NCBI GenBank assembly: GCA_002339015.1
Contig: DDJC01000116.1
Location: 1 to 51,342 of the forward strand
Direction: 5' to 3'
Length of the DNA stretch: 51,342 nucleotides
From: Burkholderiales bacterium UBA1834
Lineage (GTDB): Bacteria > Pseudomonadota > Gammaproteobacteria > Burkholderiales > Burkholderiaceae_C
Shown: piece after piece, positions 7,098 to 16,223 of the stretch
How the letters are laid out: each line of letters opens with the position of its first letter
Numbering within the stretch: position 1 is the stretch's first letter
The notes under the pieces: generated by a model
The model's database searches: none
What the model was told of the DNA's origin: nothing
The model's input: the letters and a program-made list of their open reading frames with translations, nothing else
Translations under genes and position numbers: made by a program

Positions 7098-8929
7098 CAT
7101 CCCTTCGTCGCGTGGCAGTGTGGACGCTGGTGGCGTCCGCGGCATGGAGCGCCTGCCAGGTGCAGGCTTTTGGATGGCGTGATTCCCGCAAGAGCGTCAG
7201 TGCACAGGGCGATGAGGCGCAGGAGCGCGCGTCTGAGCGCGCCTCGAACGACACGATCGTGCTGGCTTCCGCGCAAGGACGTCCGGCTTCCGGCATGTCG
7301 GTGTCACTGTCCATGCCGGCGCGCTATCTGGCCAGCGCCGAGTCGACCGCATCCCCCGTTCTGTCCTCCACGCCGTCGGCCAGAACCCTCTCTGCCCCCA
7401 TCAACACAGCGCCTGCAGGCAGCGGTGGTCGCTTTGACCTGGTGGTCAGCAATGCGCCGGCATCTCAGGTGTTTTTGCAACTGGGCGCCGGCACCTCCTA
7501 CAACATGCTCGTGTCGCCTGAAGTGACGGGCTTGATCTCTGTCTCCTTGCGTGGCACGACCGTGCCTGAGGCACTCGAGGCTTTGCGGGAGCTGTATGGC
7601 TACGACTTCCGCATCGCATCAGGCAACCGGGTGTTCGTGTATTCGAACCAGGTGCAGACGCGTCTCTTCAAGATCAACTACCTGCCCGGGCGCCGCCAAG
7701 GTGCATCCGAACTGAGCATTTCGTCGACATCGGCTGACAACACCAGCACGGGATCCAACATGTCCGGTGGTTCTTCGAATGCTTCGGGCAGCACGCCCAG
7801 TGGCGGGCGCAGCACCACCTCTTCGGTGCAGACGACCACGGACAATGACTTCTGGCGCGATGTGCGCACCTCCCTGACCTCTCTGGTGGGGGCCGCGGAA
7901 GGGCGCACCGTCACGCTCAACCCGGCTGCGGGCGTCATCGTGGTCAGGGCTACACCCGCTGAGTTGCGTCAGGTGGCTGACTACCTCCGCGCCGTGCAGC
8001 TCACCATCGAGCGCCAGGTGATGCTGGAAGCCAAGATCGTCGAGGTCAAGTTGTCTGATGGGGCCCAGACCGGCGTGAACTGGTCCTTGTTCAGGTCCTA
8101 CAACAACAAGGGCGTCGGGACCTTCGGCATCTCGCCCGGTACGTCGTGGGCGCCCACGACGGGCGGGCGGACCTCGTACACCACCGATGCCGGTCAGATC
8201 ACGCCCAGCCTGTCTTCAGCAGCGGTGTCGGCCTCTGCCAATGCGATCAGCAAGGGCTTCTACGGTCTGGCCTTCCAGACGGCCAGCTTCTCCGCACTCA
8301 TGACCTTTCTGGAAAGCCAGGGCGAGGCCAGCGTGCTGTCCAGCCCCCGCATCGCCGCCTTGAACAATCAGAAGGCCGTGCTCAAGGTCGGGCGTGATGA
8401 AACCTTCGTGACGGAGGTGGCCAACACGACCACGAACAGCACGACCACGTCGACCAGTGCCCCCACGGTCAAGACCAGCAACTTCTTCAGTGGCATCTCG
8501 CTGGATGTGACACCTCAGATCGACGACAACGGCGCGGTGATGCTGCATGTGCATCCAGCCATCAGCGTGGCGTCGCAGAAGGATCTGTCGGTCACCATTC
8601 AAGGTGAACCGACGAGCTTTCCCGGCGTGCAGGTGTCGATCAATGAAACCGACAGCATTGTCCGCGTGCGCGATGGCGAGATCGTCGCCATCGGCGGGTT
8701 GATGCAGCAGGAATCCAGCATGGACAGGGCGGGTGTGCCGGGCCTGAGCAGGGCGCCTGTGGTTGGCAGTCTGTTTGGCCAACGCTCACGGAGTACCAAC
8801 AAGTATGAGCTGGTGATTCTGATCAAGCCCACCGTGATCGGTGAGGACGGCAGTGGCTGGACCAGCGACGAGCCGGTGAGCACCCTGTCACCTGCCAAGC
8901 CCGCTGGCGCGGCACATCCGGAGCATTGA
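7094..8929 (+). CDS. mshL: MSHA secretin MshL
   Basis: A 611-residue outer-membrane secretin through which the pilus exits. A signal peptide (about 1-27) is followed by an N-terminal short domain (about 105-185, F-D-L-V-V-S-N-A-P-A-S-Q-V-F-L-Q-L). A Ser/Thr/Gly-rich linker (about 210-250) leads to an N1-like domain (V-T-L-N-P-A-A-G-V-I-V-V) and the secretin core with S-S-P-R-I-A-A-L-N-N-Q-K-A and, near the end, V-R-D-G-E-I-V-A-I-G-G-L-M. I see no lipobox, so it may need a pilotin or insert by itself. Its stop is one base before the mshE start. Confidence 0.93.
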   Translation: MTSLRRVAVWTLVASAAWSACQVQAFGWRDSRKSVSAQGDEAQERASERASNDTIVLASAQGRPASGMSVSLSMPARYLASAESTASPVLSSTPSARTLSAPINTAPAGSGGRFDLVVSNAPASQVFLQLGAGTSYNMLVSPEVTGLISVSLRGTTVPEALEALRELYGYDFRIASGNRVFVYSNQVQTRLFKINYLPGRRQGASELSISSTSADNTSTGSNMSGGSSNASGSTPSGGRSTTSSVQTTTDNDFWRDVRTSLTSLVGAAEGRTVTLNPAAGVIVVRATPAELRQVADYLRAVQLTIERQVMLEAKIVEVKLSDGAQTGVNWSLFRSYNNKGVGTFGISPGTSWAPTTGGRTSYTTDAGQITPSLSSAAVSASANAISKGFYGLAFQTASFSALMTFLESQGEASVLSSPRIAALNNQKAVLKVGRDETFVTEVANTTTNSTTTSTSAPTVKTSNFFSGISLDVTPQIDDNGAVMLHVHPAISVASQKDLSVTIQGEPTSFPGVQVSINETDSIVRVRDGEIVAIGGLMQQESSMDRAGVPGLSRAPVVGSLFGQRSRSTNKYELVILIKPTVIGEDGSGWTSDEPVSTLSPAKPAGAAHPEH

Positions 8930-8930
8930 G

Positions 8931-10640
8931 ATGCCACGCCCGCAGCGATTCCGACTGGGTGACCTGCTGGTGCAGGACCAGCTGATCACGGCCGATCAGC
9001 TCGAGTTCGCCCTGGGTGAGCAAAAACGCAGTGGCCGCAAGCTGGGCCGTGTGCTGATCGAGCATGGCTGGATCACGGAGGCGCAGATCGGCAAGGCGGT
9101 CGCCCGCCAGCTGCATGCGCCCTACATCGACCTGGCGCACTACCCACTGCGGCCCGAACTGGCCCAGTTGCTGCCGGAGGCCCATGCCCGGCGCATGCGC
9201 GCCATCGTGCTGGACGATCCACCCTCCGGCCTGATGGTGGGCATGGCCGATCCGACCGACATTTACGCTTTCGACGAGATCGGTCGCCTGCTCAAGCGCA
9301 GCATCGACCTCGCCGTGGTGGCCGAAAGCCACCTGCTGGCCGCGCTGGACCGCGTCTATCACAGCACGCAGGAGATCGAAGGCCTGGCGCGTGAACTGAC
9401 CAGCGAGCTGGCCGGTGTCGAAAGCGACCTGGGCGATCTGCTGGGCCTGGACACGTCCAGCAATGAGGACGCACCGGTGGTGCGGCTGCTGTACTCGGTG
9501 TTCGAGCAGGCCCTGCGTCAGCGCGCTTCCGACATCCACATCGAGCCGCAGGAAAAGCAGCTGCGCATTCGTTACCGCATCGACGGGGTGCTGCATGTGC
9601 AGACCGAAGCCGATGCAAAGATCGCTGGTGCCGTGGCCTTGCGCCTGAAGCTCATGTCCGGGCTGGACATCTCCGAGAAGCGCCTGCCGCAGGACGGACG
9701 TTTCGCCGTGCGCCTGAAGGATGGCACGGTGGATGTGCGGATCTCGACCATGCCTGCGCAGTACGGTGAATCGGTGGTGATGCGTCTGCTCAGCCAGAGT
9801 GCCGGCATCCTTGATCTGGATCGTCTGCGCATGCCAGCGCCGATGCTCGATGCCTTGCGCGATGCGCTGGCCAAGCCCAGCGGCATGATCCTGGTCACCG
9901 GCCCTACCGGCAGCGGCAAGACCACCACGCTGTATGCCTCGCTCAATGCGCTGAACAGCCCCGAGCGCAAGATCATCACTGTGGAAGATCCGGTCGAATA
10001 CCGCCTGCCTGGCCTGAACCAGGTGCAGGTGATGGAGAAGATCGATCTGGACTTCGAGCGCGTGCTGCGCTCAGCCCTGCGCCAGGATCCCGACGTGATC
10101 CTGGTGGGTGAAATGCGCGACAAGGCCACGGCGGAAATTGGCTTGCGTGCGGCGATGACGGGGCACCTGGTGCTCTCGACCCTTCACACCAACGATGCAG
10201 CTTCTACCCCGGCCCGTCTGATCGACATGGGAGTGCCACGCTGGATGGTGGCGCTGTCGCTGCAACTGGTGGTGGCTCAGCGGCTGATCCGCACCTTGTG
10301 CAACAGCTGCGCCGAGCCCACCGAGCCGACTCCCCAGGAGGAGGCCTGGCTGCGTGGGGTGATCGGCACCGAGATGGACCTCAGCGCGCTGCGCCGCGGG
10401 CGGGGCTGCCCCGATTGCAACCAGACCGGCTACAAGGGACGCACTGGCGTCTACGAATTTCTGCAGATGACCTTGCCATTGATCGAGGCACTGGGCTCCG
10501 ACGACCATGCCACCTTTGCCCAGGCCGCGCGCCTGCAGATGAATGGCAACACGCTGCGCCGCGATGCCGCGCGGCTGGTGCTGCAGGGGCGAACGACCGT
10601 GGACGAAGCCATGGGCGTGAGCGTCCAGATCGACGAATGA
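8931..10640 (+). CDS. mshE: MSHA pilus extension ATPase MshE with c-di-GMP binding N-domain
   Basis: A 569-residue hexameric ATPase that powers pilus assembly from the cytoplasmic face. Residues 8-31 (R-L-G-D-L-L to A-L-G-E-Q) and 37-60 (K-L-G-R-V-L to A-V-A-R-Q) form two 24-residue motifs with a 5-residue spacer, exactly the published MshEN layout that binds cyclic-di-GMP. Downstream are Walker A G-P-T-G-S-G-K-T-T-T, Walker B/Asp region I-L-V-G-E-M-R-D, the His box L-S-T-L-H-T-N-D-A, and a zinc-binding C-N-S-C ... C-P-D-C pair. All catalytic elements are present. No retraction ATPase is encoded nearby. Confidence 0.95.
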   Translation: MPRPQRFRLGDLLVQDQLITADQLEFALGEQKRSGRKLGRVLIEHGWITEAQIGKAVARQLHAPYIDLAHYPLRPELAQLLPEAHARRMRAIVLDDPPSGLMVGMADPTDIYAFDEIGRLLKRSIDLAVVAESHLLAALDRVYHSTQEIEGLARELTSELAGVESDLGDLLGLDTSSNEDAPVVRLLYSVFEQALRQRASDIHIEPQEKQLRIRYRIDGVLHVQTEADAKIAGAVALRLKLMSGLDISEKRLPQDGRFAVRLKDGTVDVRISTMPAQYGESVVMRLLSQSAGILDLDRLRMPAPMLDALRDALAKPSGMILVTGPTGSGKTTTLYASLNALNSPERKIITVEDPVEYRLPGLNQVQVMEKIDLDFERVLRSALRQDPDVILVGEMRDKATAEIGLRAAMTGHLVLSTLHTNDAASTPARLIDMGVPRWMVALSLQLVVAQRLIRTLCNSCAEPTEPTPQEEAWLRGVIGTEMDLSALRRGRGCPDCNQTGYKGRTGVYEFLQMTLPLIEALGSDDHATFAQAARLQMNGNTLRRDAARLVLQGRTTVDEAMGVSVQIDE

Positions 10641-10650
10641 GCCTGCAGCC

Positions 10651-11910
10651 ATGAGCCGCTTCACCTATACCGCGCGATCTCCCCTGGGGGTGGTTCAAGG
10701 TGTGCAGGAGGCCGCATCGGCCTCGGCGGTGGCGGATATTCTGGTCTCCAAGGGTTTGACGCCCTTGAACATCAAGCAGGATGGCGGCGGGGGCGCAGGC
10801 TCAACGGCTCAGGTCGGCGGTGGCGGCCTCAGCGCGCCGGTGAACCTGGGGGGCTTGCTTGGCCCGAAGGTCACCACGATGGACCTGATGATCTTCACGC
10901 GCCAGCTCCATACCTTGCTCAAGGCCGGTGTGCCGATCCTGCGCGCGCTTTCCGGCCTGCACGACACGGCCACCAACCCGGCCATGAAGCAGACGCTGCT
11001 GGATCTGCGGCGCAGCCTGGAGTCCGGGGTGGAGCTGTCGTCGTCCATGGCGCTCAATCCCAAGGTGTTCGACAACTTCTACGTGTCGATGGTGAAGGTG
11101 GGCGAATCCTCCGGTCGGCTGGACGAAGTCTTCCTGCGCCTGTTCCAGCACCTGGAGTTCGAGACCTTCATGCGCCAGCAGGTCAAGTCCGCGCTGCGCT
11201 ATCCGACCTTCGTCATCATCGCGATGGTGGGCGCCATCGGCGTGATCAACGTGATGGTGATCCCGGCGTTCTCGGGCGTTTTCAGTGCGCTGGGCGCGGG
11301 CTTGCCGCTGCCGACCAAGATCCTGATCGCCACCTCGAACTTCACGATCAACCATGGCTGGTTGCTGCTGTTGATGGCTGCAGCGGGCTTTGGGGCGTTT
11401 CGCATGTGGATCAAGACGCCACAGGGGCGGATGATCTGGCACCGGGCCATCTTGAAGATGCCGCTGGTGGGGCCGATCGTGAGCAAGGCAGCGCTGGCGC
11501 GGTTCTCCAGGGCATTTGCCCTGTCACTCCGCAGTGGTGTGCCGCTGGAGCGTGCATTGACAGGCGTGGCTTACACGGCCGATAACGTCTTCATGAGTTC
11601 GCGCATCGAGGCTTTGCGCGACCATGTGACCCGCGGTGAGCCCCTGGCCCATGCTGCGGCTGCCTCAGGCATCTTCACGCCCATCGTGCTGCAGATGATC
11701 GCCATCGGTGAGGAAACCGGCATGGTCGATGACCTGCTGGAAGAGGTCGGCGAGCTGTATGGCAATGAGGTCGAGTACGCGCTCAAGACCCTGTCCCAGC
11801 AGATCGAGCCCATCCTGATCATCTTCCTGGGGGTGGTGGTGCTCGTGCTCGCCCTGGGCGTGTTCCTGCCCATGTGGGATCTGGGCAGCGCGGCCATGCA
11901 CAAGCAGTGA
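10651..11910 (+). CDS. mshG: MSHA platform protein MshG (GspF/PilC family)
   Basis: A 419-residue inner-membrane platform protein. The N-terminus F-T-Y-T-A-R is the typical GspF opening. A Gly-rich linker (about 48-70) leads to the first GspF domain (R-Q-L-H-T-L-L-K-A-G-V-P-I-L) and the second (A-F-A-L-S-L-R-S-G-V-P-L), with membrane helices at about 190-215, 230-255 and 390-415. It works with MshE to insert pilin into the fibre. It starts 10 bases after mshE. Confidence 0.93.
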   Translation: MSRFTYTARSPLGVVQGVQEAASASAVADILVSKGLTPLNIKQDGGGGAGSTAQVGGGGLSAPVNLGGLLGPKVTTMDLMIFTRQLHTLLKAGVPILRALSGLHDTATNPAMKQTLLDLRRSLESGVELSSSMALNPKVFDNFYVSMVKVGESSGRLDEVFLRLFQHLEFETFMRQQVKSALRYPTFVIIAMVGAIGVINVMVIPAFSGVFSALGAGLPLPTKILIATSNFTINHGWLLLLMAAAGFGAFRMWIKTPQGRMIWHRAILKMPLVGPIVSKAALARFSRAFALSLRSGVPLERALTGVAYTADNVFMSSRIEALRDHVTRGEPLAHAAAASGIFTPIVLQMIAIGEETGMVDDLLEEVGELYGNEVEYALKTLSQQIEPILIIFLGVVVLVLALGVFLPMWDLGSAAMHKQ

Positions 11911-11917
11911 GCCAGAG

Positions 11918-12343
11918 ATGATCAGAACACCGCGACACTGCCTGGCACGGGGGTTCACCATGATCGAGCTGATCGTGGTCATCGTGATCCTGGGCATTCT
12001 GGCGGCCATGGCCTTGCCCAAGCTGGTCGACATGCGCAGCGATGCCAGCACCACGGCCTTGAAGGGCATGGCGGGCACGGCCACCAGCGCCATGATGGTC
12101 AATTACGCAGGTTGTGGCGGGTCATCGCATGCGACCTCCGGGGACAGCGCGTCGCGTTGCCGGCAGGTGCGCTATTGCGACGACGTCTCCAGCCTGATGC
12201 AGGTGCCCATCGATACCAGCCAGTACACCGTGTCCCACACCGATCTGGGCGCCGTGAACGGCACGACGGGTCTGTGCGAGATCACCCAGGTCAGCACCGG
12301 CGACACCCTGCCGTTCGACGGGATTTCTGCGGGCAACCCGTGA
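11918..12343 (+). CDS. Type IV prepilin, MshA/MshB-like (first of two)
   Basis: A 141-residue prepilin. The leader ends A-R-G, followed by F-T-M-I-E-L-I-V-V-I-V-I-L-G-I-L-A-A, with the required glycine before the cut and glutamate at mature position 5. The globular part has five cysteines. It closely resembles the next gene (A-G-T-A-x-S-A-M-x-x-N-Y-A-G-C shared), so the two are tandem paralogues. It is shorter at the C-terminus, and starts seven bases after mshG with only a weak ribosome binding site (AGAG). I suggest it is the minor pilin (MshB position) and the next gene the major one, but the sequence alone does not prove which is which. Confidence 0.85.
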   Translation: MIRTPRHCLARGFTMIELIVVIVILGILAAMALPKLVDMRSDASTTALKGMAGTATSAMMVNYAGCGGSSHATSGDSASRCRQVRYCDDVSSLMQVPIDTSQYTVSHTDLGAVNGTTGLCEITQVSTGDTLPFDGISAGNP

Positions 12344-12375
12344 CGCAATCAACACCATTAAGGGTTAGCAAGGCC

Positions 12376-12402
12376 TAAAGCTTGTATCGCGGATGCCGAA
12401 AA
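12376..12402 (+). promoter_or_regulatory. Candidate sigma-28 type promoter of the second pilin gene
   Basis: TAAAGCTT (12376-12383), an 11-base spacer and GCCGAAAA (12395-12402) match the sigma-28 consensus TAAAGTTT-N11-GCCGATAA at 7 of 8 positions in each half with the exact spacing. It lies in the only sizeable non-coding gap inside the operon (12344-12492), 90 bases before the pilin start. A dedicated promoter would fit the high demand for major pilin. Confidence 0.55.
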
Positions 12403-12492
12403 ATGTGCGAAAGATCGCGCCTTTTTGAAAAAACTGAACACATCGCCACGACTGCATCATCCACCATCAACCACCACGAGGGGTATTCAGAC

Positions 12493-12906
12493 ATGAAACG
12501 CAAACAGACAGGCTTCACCATGATCGAACTGATCGTGGTCATCGTGATCCTTGGCATCCTGGCCGCCACCGCCTTGCCGAAGTTCATTGACATGAGTGGC
12601 AGCGCGAAAGACGCGGCGATCGCTGGCTTGGCGGGTACGGCCAACAGCGCCATGTCCATCAACTACGCCGGTTGCTCGGCCGTGGGCAATGTGGCGACTG
12701 CGGGCAAGTGCGAAGTCGTGACCGACTGCCAGCACGTGTCTAAGCTGATCCAGGGGGCGCCCACCAACACCGTTGCTGCCGATTACACCGTGGCGTCTGT
12801 CGCCATCGGCGCCGGATTGGGCACCACGGCCTCGTGCACGATCACCTCGACCAAGGACGCCACCAAGACGGCCACGTTCACCGCGATCCGTACCGTGACG
12901 CCTTGA
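12493..12906 (+). CDS. mshA: Type IV prepilin, probable major pilin MshA
   Basis: A 137-residue prepilin with a very short leader (M-K-R-K-Q-T-G) and mature start F-T-M-I-E-L-I-V-V-I-V-I-L-G. Cysteines in N-Y-A-G-C, G-K-C, T-D-C and S-C could form disulfides, a D-region pair being usual for pilins. The start at 12493 is set by the short leader and GAGGGG upstream; an in-frame ATG at 12382 would overlap the putative promoter. Having its own gap, a candidate promoter and a strong ribosome binding site, it is the best candidate for the main fibre subunit. Confidence 0.88.
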   Translation: MKRKQTGFTMIELIVVIVILGILAATALPKFIDMSGSAKDAAIAGLAGTANSAMSINYAGCSAVGNVATAGKCEVVTDCQHVSKLIQGAPTNTVAADYTVASVAIGAGLGTTASCTITSTKDATKTATFTAIRTVTP

Positions 12907-12915
12907 TCGTGACGG

Positions 12916-12939
12916 AGGCAGCTCTCGTGGGCGCTGCCT
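12916..12939 (+). terminator. Weak hairpin between mshA and the mshQ-like gene
   Basis: A 7-bp stem (AGGCAGC, 12916-12922, with GCTGCCT, 12933-12939) and a 10-base loop lie just after the mshA stop, followed by TCTGT. It is too weak for full termination. It could cut read-through or protect pilin mRNA ends, lowering expression of the downstream adhesin-like and minor pilin genes. Confidence 0.4.
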
Positions 12940-12995
12940 TCTGTCAAGGCCGGTGTTCCGGCCTGGTTTGCACGCAGCAGTGGCGGGGGGTGATC

Positions 12996-15900
12996 ATGAG
13001 GCTTTTTCCCTGGTTGATGCACCTGGGTGGCGCGCCTGCTCGTCGCCCTGCCTTGGGGTGGACACGCCGGCTGCTGCTTGCGACGGCCTTGATGGGCTCG
13101 ATGACCGGTGCGTGGGCCGGTCTTTCTGTTTACACCACCTGGCCCAGCCTGCCGCCGACGACCTCTGCCAATCAGCGCACCATCGACTTCAGCACCCACA
13201 CCCTGGCTTCCGAGAAAGGCCTCGGGAAGATTGACTTCACCCAGTCCATCGGTGCCGCCAGCGGCTGCATTTTCTTCATCTGCTCCGGCTCGGAAGGCGG
13301 CATTTCCCAGACATCGTCCTCGAACCTGAGCGGCTTCTCGGGCAATGTGCTCAGCCTGACCTCGGGCACGACCAGCAACTCCACGTCGCTGACCATCACC
13401 TTTGCCACACCCACGCCCTTCGTGGGCTTCCTGTGGGGCGTTCAGTTCAATGCCGAGAATTCCATGCAGGTGAACGTCACGCTGGAAGGCGGCACGGTGG
13501 TCACACTGAACAACTGCTCGAACTCGTCCAACAATCTGTGCGTGGCCAAGTACGTGTCGTCGAACTGGTTCACCAACATCTACAACGCGCTGTTGGGCTG
13601 GCTGCTGGGTGACTCGGTCACCTATTATCCGATCTACATGCAGTACGAACCCGATGGGGTGGTCAAGAAAAAGATCACCAAGGTGCAGTTCCTGGTCAAG
13701 AATTGTGCGGGCTGTGGTTTCCTGTCGGGCAATACCTCGCAGGATCTGAAGATCGATTACATCACGTATGTGGATGCGTCGGTCAAGCCGCACCACCTGG
13801 AGGTGACGACGGGGGCGGCCAGCACGCCGGTCAATGCGGCCACGAATTTCACGGTCAAGGCCTGCGGGGATGCGGCCTGCACGGTGCCCTACACCTCCGG
13901 CGTGAGCGGTTCACTGACGATCTCCGGCGTGAGCGCCACCTCCACCACCATTCCGTTCACCATCGATCCAGGCCCCACCAACACGGCCACGGTCGCGGCC
14001 ACCATGACCTCGGTGGGCGATGCCACCATCGCGCTCACGGGCTTGACGCCCGCGCCATCGAACGCGCCAGCGGTGTTCTGCGGCATGGGCGTGGCTGCCG
14101 CTTCGGGCAACAACTGCAAACTCACCGTCACGGCGGCTGCCCCCCACCACCTGGAGCTCACGACCGCGACGGACACGACGCTCAGTTGCCAGCCAGTCGC
14201 CTTCCGGATCAAGGCCTGCACGGATGCCAACTGCCTGACGCCCTACACGGCGGGTGTGTCCGGCACCCTGGCGCTGGGCAGTTCCAGCACGGCCTTCAGC
14301 ATTCCTGCGAGCAGTTCTCATGTCGACCTGCTCATCTATCCGGGCGGCGTGGGCTCGGTGGCAGCCTCGCTGGGCAGCCTGTCGGTGGCGCCCACGAACA
14401 CGGCCAAGCCGGTGTATTGCGGCATCAATGCGGCAGCATCCAGTTCGGGCGCATGCACCATCGCGGTCCAGAGCTCTGGCTTTGTCCTCACGGTGCCCGA
14501 CCACATGGCTGAGTCGGCTCAGAACATGAAAGTGCAGGCTCTCAGCGCCAGCAGCGATCCCCAGGTATGTACCTCGGCTTTCGGTCCGGGCGCGGTCAAG
14601 GCCGTTACCTTCAAATGCAGCTACACCAATCCGGGTTCCGGCAGCCAGCCCGTGCGCCTTGGCGGGCTGGCCTTGAACAGTGCAGGCAACGCCGCCGCAG
14701 CTTGTGACGGAACGGGCAAGGCTGTGACGCTCACATTCACAGGCACAGCCAACGACGCCGCGGCGACGGTGGCGTTCCGGTATGCCGACGCAGGTCAGGT
14801 GCAGATCACGGCCAGCTATGTCGGGGGTGAAACCGAGCCGGGGCTGAACCTGGGTGGCAGCAAGAGCGTGATCGTGTCCCCCGCCTCCTTCGGATTCTCT
14901 GGCGTCACGGCCGGCCCCATCAAGGCGGGCAGCACCTTCGGCGCAACGGTCACGGCGCGCAATGCCCTCAACGTGGCCACACCCAATTTCGGCAAGGAAA
15001 CCCCCCCCGCCAAGGTGGATCTGACCTTCACGCGCAGGCTGCCTTCTGGCGCTGCAGGTTCTGGCATCAGCGATGGCGTCTTCTCCGGAACGCTGGGCAC
15101 GTTCAGCAACGGAGCGGCCAGCAGCAGCAACCTGAGCTGGACGGAAGTGGGCACGGGCGATCTGGTGGCCACGCTCAACGGCGGCAACTACCTGGCGTCG
15201 TCGGCTGCGTCGGGCACCCTGGTGCCCACCGGCACGACAGCCCTGCCCGGCGCCGCAGGCCAGAATGGCAGCGTAGGCCCGTTCATCCCTGACCAGTTCA
15301 AGGTGGAAGCCACCAATGCCTGCAGCACGGGCTTCACCTTCAATGACCAGCCCTTTACCGTGAAGGTGCAAGCCTTGAACGCGGCAGGCCACAAGACGGT
15401 CAATCTGGGCGCTGGGTTGTCGTCTTCGGCCATTGCCGTCCCGGTGGGTGGGACGTCCTACATCCTCAAGCCGAACATCACGCTCGCCGTGGCCAGTGCC
15501 AGCCCGTCTCCGGCATCTCCCGTCTTCAGCAATGGTGAGATCACCGCCGCGAGCTTTGTGGCCGGTGAAGGGAGCAGCTCGGCCGTCAGGTACAAGTTCG
15601 ACAAGCTCACGCCGCCGACGACCATCGGCTTGAGCGCCACAGCCAGCTTCGGTGCGGTGCAGGTGGCCACGCCCGCGGACAAACAAGGCTCGGTGACGCT
15701 GCGCAGCGGCCGGCTCAAGATCTCCAACGTGTTCGGCTCCGAGAAGAAGGATCTGGAGATGCTGGTGCAATCGCAGTTCTGGTCGGCCGGCAAAGCCTGG
15801 GTGATCAATGCCCTGGACACGGACTGCACCGTGCTGCCGGCCGCGTCCGTCACCTTGTCGGGCTATCGGGACCACAAGGGGCAGGCCACCTCGGCATGGA

Positions 15901-16223
15901 CCACCACGGCCACCCCCGGCACGATCAGTGGCGGTCCTGCCACGCCGGGCGCGTTGAAGAATGGCACGGGCAAGATCGTGTTCTCCAAGCCCAGCCCGTC
16001 AGCCACGGGCAGTGTCGACGTGGCCTTGAACCTGGGCGATGCCAATCTGCCTGATGTCTCCTGCCTGAGCACGCATGGCGGCACGGGCGCCGGCATGCCC
16101 TGGCTGAGGTCGCAGAACGGCAATTGCGCGACCACCTTCGACCGGGATCCCTCCGCGCGTGTCACCTTTGGCATCTACAAGCCGGAGTCCAGCAGGACCA
16201 TCCATGTCCGGGAAATCTATTGA
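12996..16223 (+). CDS. mshQ: Very large MshQ-like secreted protein, putative pilus-associated adhesin
   Basis: A 1075-residue exported protein. A signal peptide covers about residues 1-41 (W-T-R-R-L-L-L-A-T-A-L-M-G-S ... A-W-A). Residues about 42-264 form a Ser/Thr/Asn-rich, probably all-beta region of unknown fold. Two related modules of about 118 residues follow, each opening with P-H-H-L-E (residues 265 and 383) and each carrying K-A-C-x-D-A-x-C and a Y-C-G/F-C-G-type motif. The rest (about 500-1075) resembles the DUF6701 domain of MshQ, with F-I-P-D-Q-F-K-V and the end V-T-F-G-I-Y-K ... I-H-V-R-E-I-Y. The start at 12996 has a run of G just upstream. In Vibrio and Shewanella mshQ closes the operon; here it lies between the pilins and the mshC-like gene, overlapping the latter by 20 bases. 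An adhesive or tip role is inferred. Confidence 0.75.
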   Translation: MRLFPWLMHLGGAPARRPALGWTRRLLLATALMGSMTGAWAGLSVYTTWPSLPPTTSANQRTIDFSTHTLASEKGLGKIDFTQSIGAASGCIFFICSGSEGGISQTSSSNLSGFSGNVLSLTSGTTSNSTSLTITFATPTPFVGFLWGVQFNAENSMQVNVTLEGGTVVTLNNCSNSSNNLCVAKYVSSNWFTNIYNALLGWLLGDSVTYYPIYMQYEPDGVVKKKITKVQFLVKNCAGCGFLSGNTSQDLKIDYITYVDASVKPHHLEVTTGAASTPVNAATNFTVKACGDAACTVPYTSGVSGSLTISGVSATSTTIPFTIDPGPTNTATVAATMTSVGDATIALTGLTPAPSNAPAVFCGMGVAAASGNNCKLTVTAAAPHHLELTTATDTTLSCQPVAFRIKACTDANCLTPYTAGVSGTLALGSSSTAFSIPASSSHVDLLIYPGGVGSVAASLGSLSVAPTNTAKPVYCGINAAASSSGACTIAVQSSGFVLTVPDHMAESAQNMKVQALSASSDPQVCTSAFGPGAVKAVTFKCSYTNPGSGSQPVRLGGLALNSAGNAAAACDGTGKAVTLTFTGTANDAAATVAFRYADAGQVQITASYVGGETEPGLNLGGSKSVIVSPASFGFSGVTAGPIKAGSTFGATVTARNALNVATPNFGKETPPAKVDLTFTRRLPSGAAGSGISDGVFSGTLGTFSNGAASSSNLSWTEVGTGDLVATLNGGNYLASSAASGTLVPTGTTALPGAAGQNGSVGPFIPDQFKVEATNACSTGFTFNDQPFTVKVQALNAAGHKTVNLGAGLSSSAIAVPVGGTSYILKPNITLAVASASPSPASPVFSNGEITAASFVAGEGSSSAVRYKFDKLTPPTTIGLSATASFGAVQVATPADKQGSVTLRSGRLKISNVFGSEKKDLEMLVQSQFWSAGKAWVINALDTDCTVLPAASVTLSGYRDHKGQATSAWTTTATPGTISGGPATPGALKNGTGKIVFSKPSPSATGSVDVALNLGDANLPDVSCLSTHGGTGAGMPWLRSQNGNCATTFDRDPSARVTFGIYKPESSRTIHVREIY

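Noticed and set aside
13788..14500. Tandem DNA repeat in the mshQ-like gene
   Set aside because: The two modules are related at protein level only; the DNA has diverged too far to be a recent duplication or recombination repeat.
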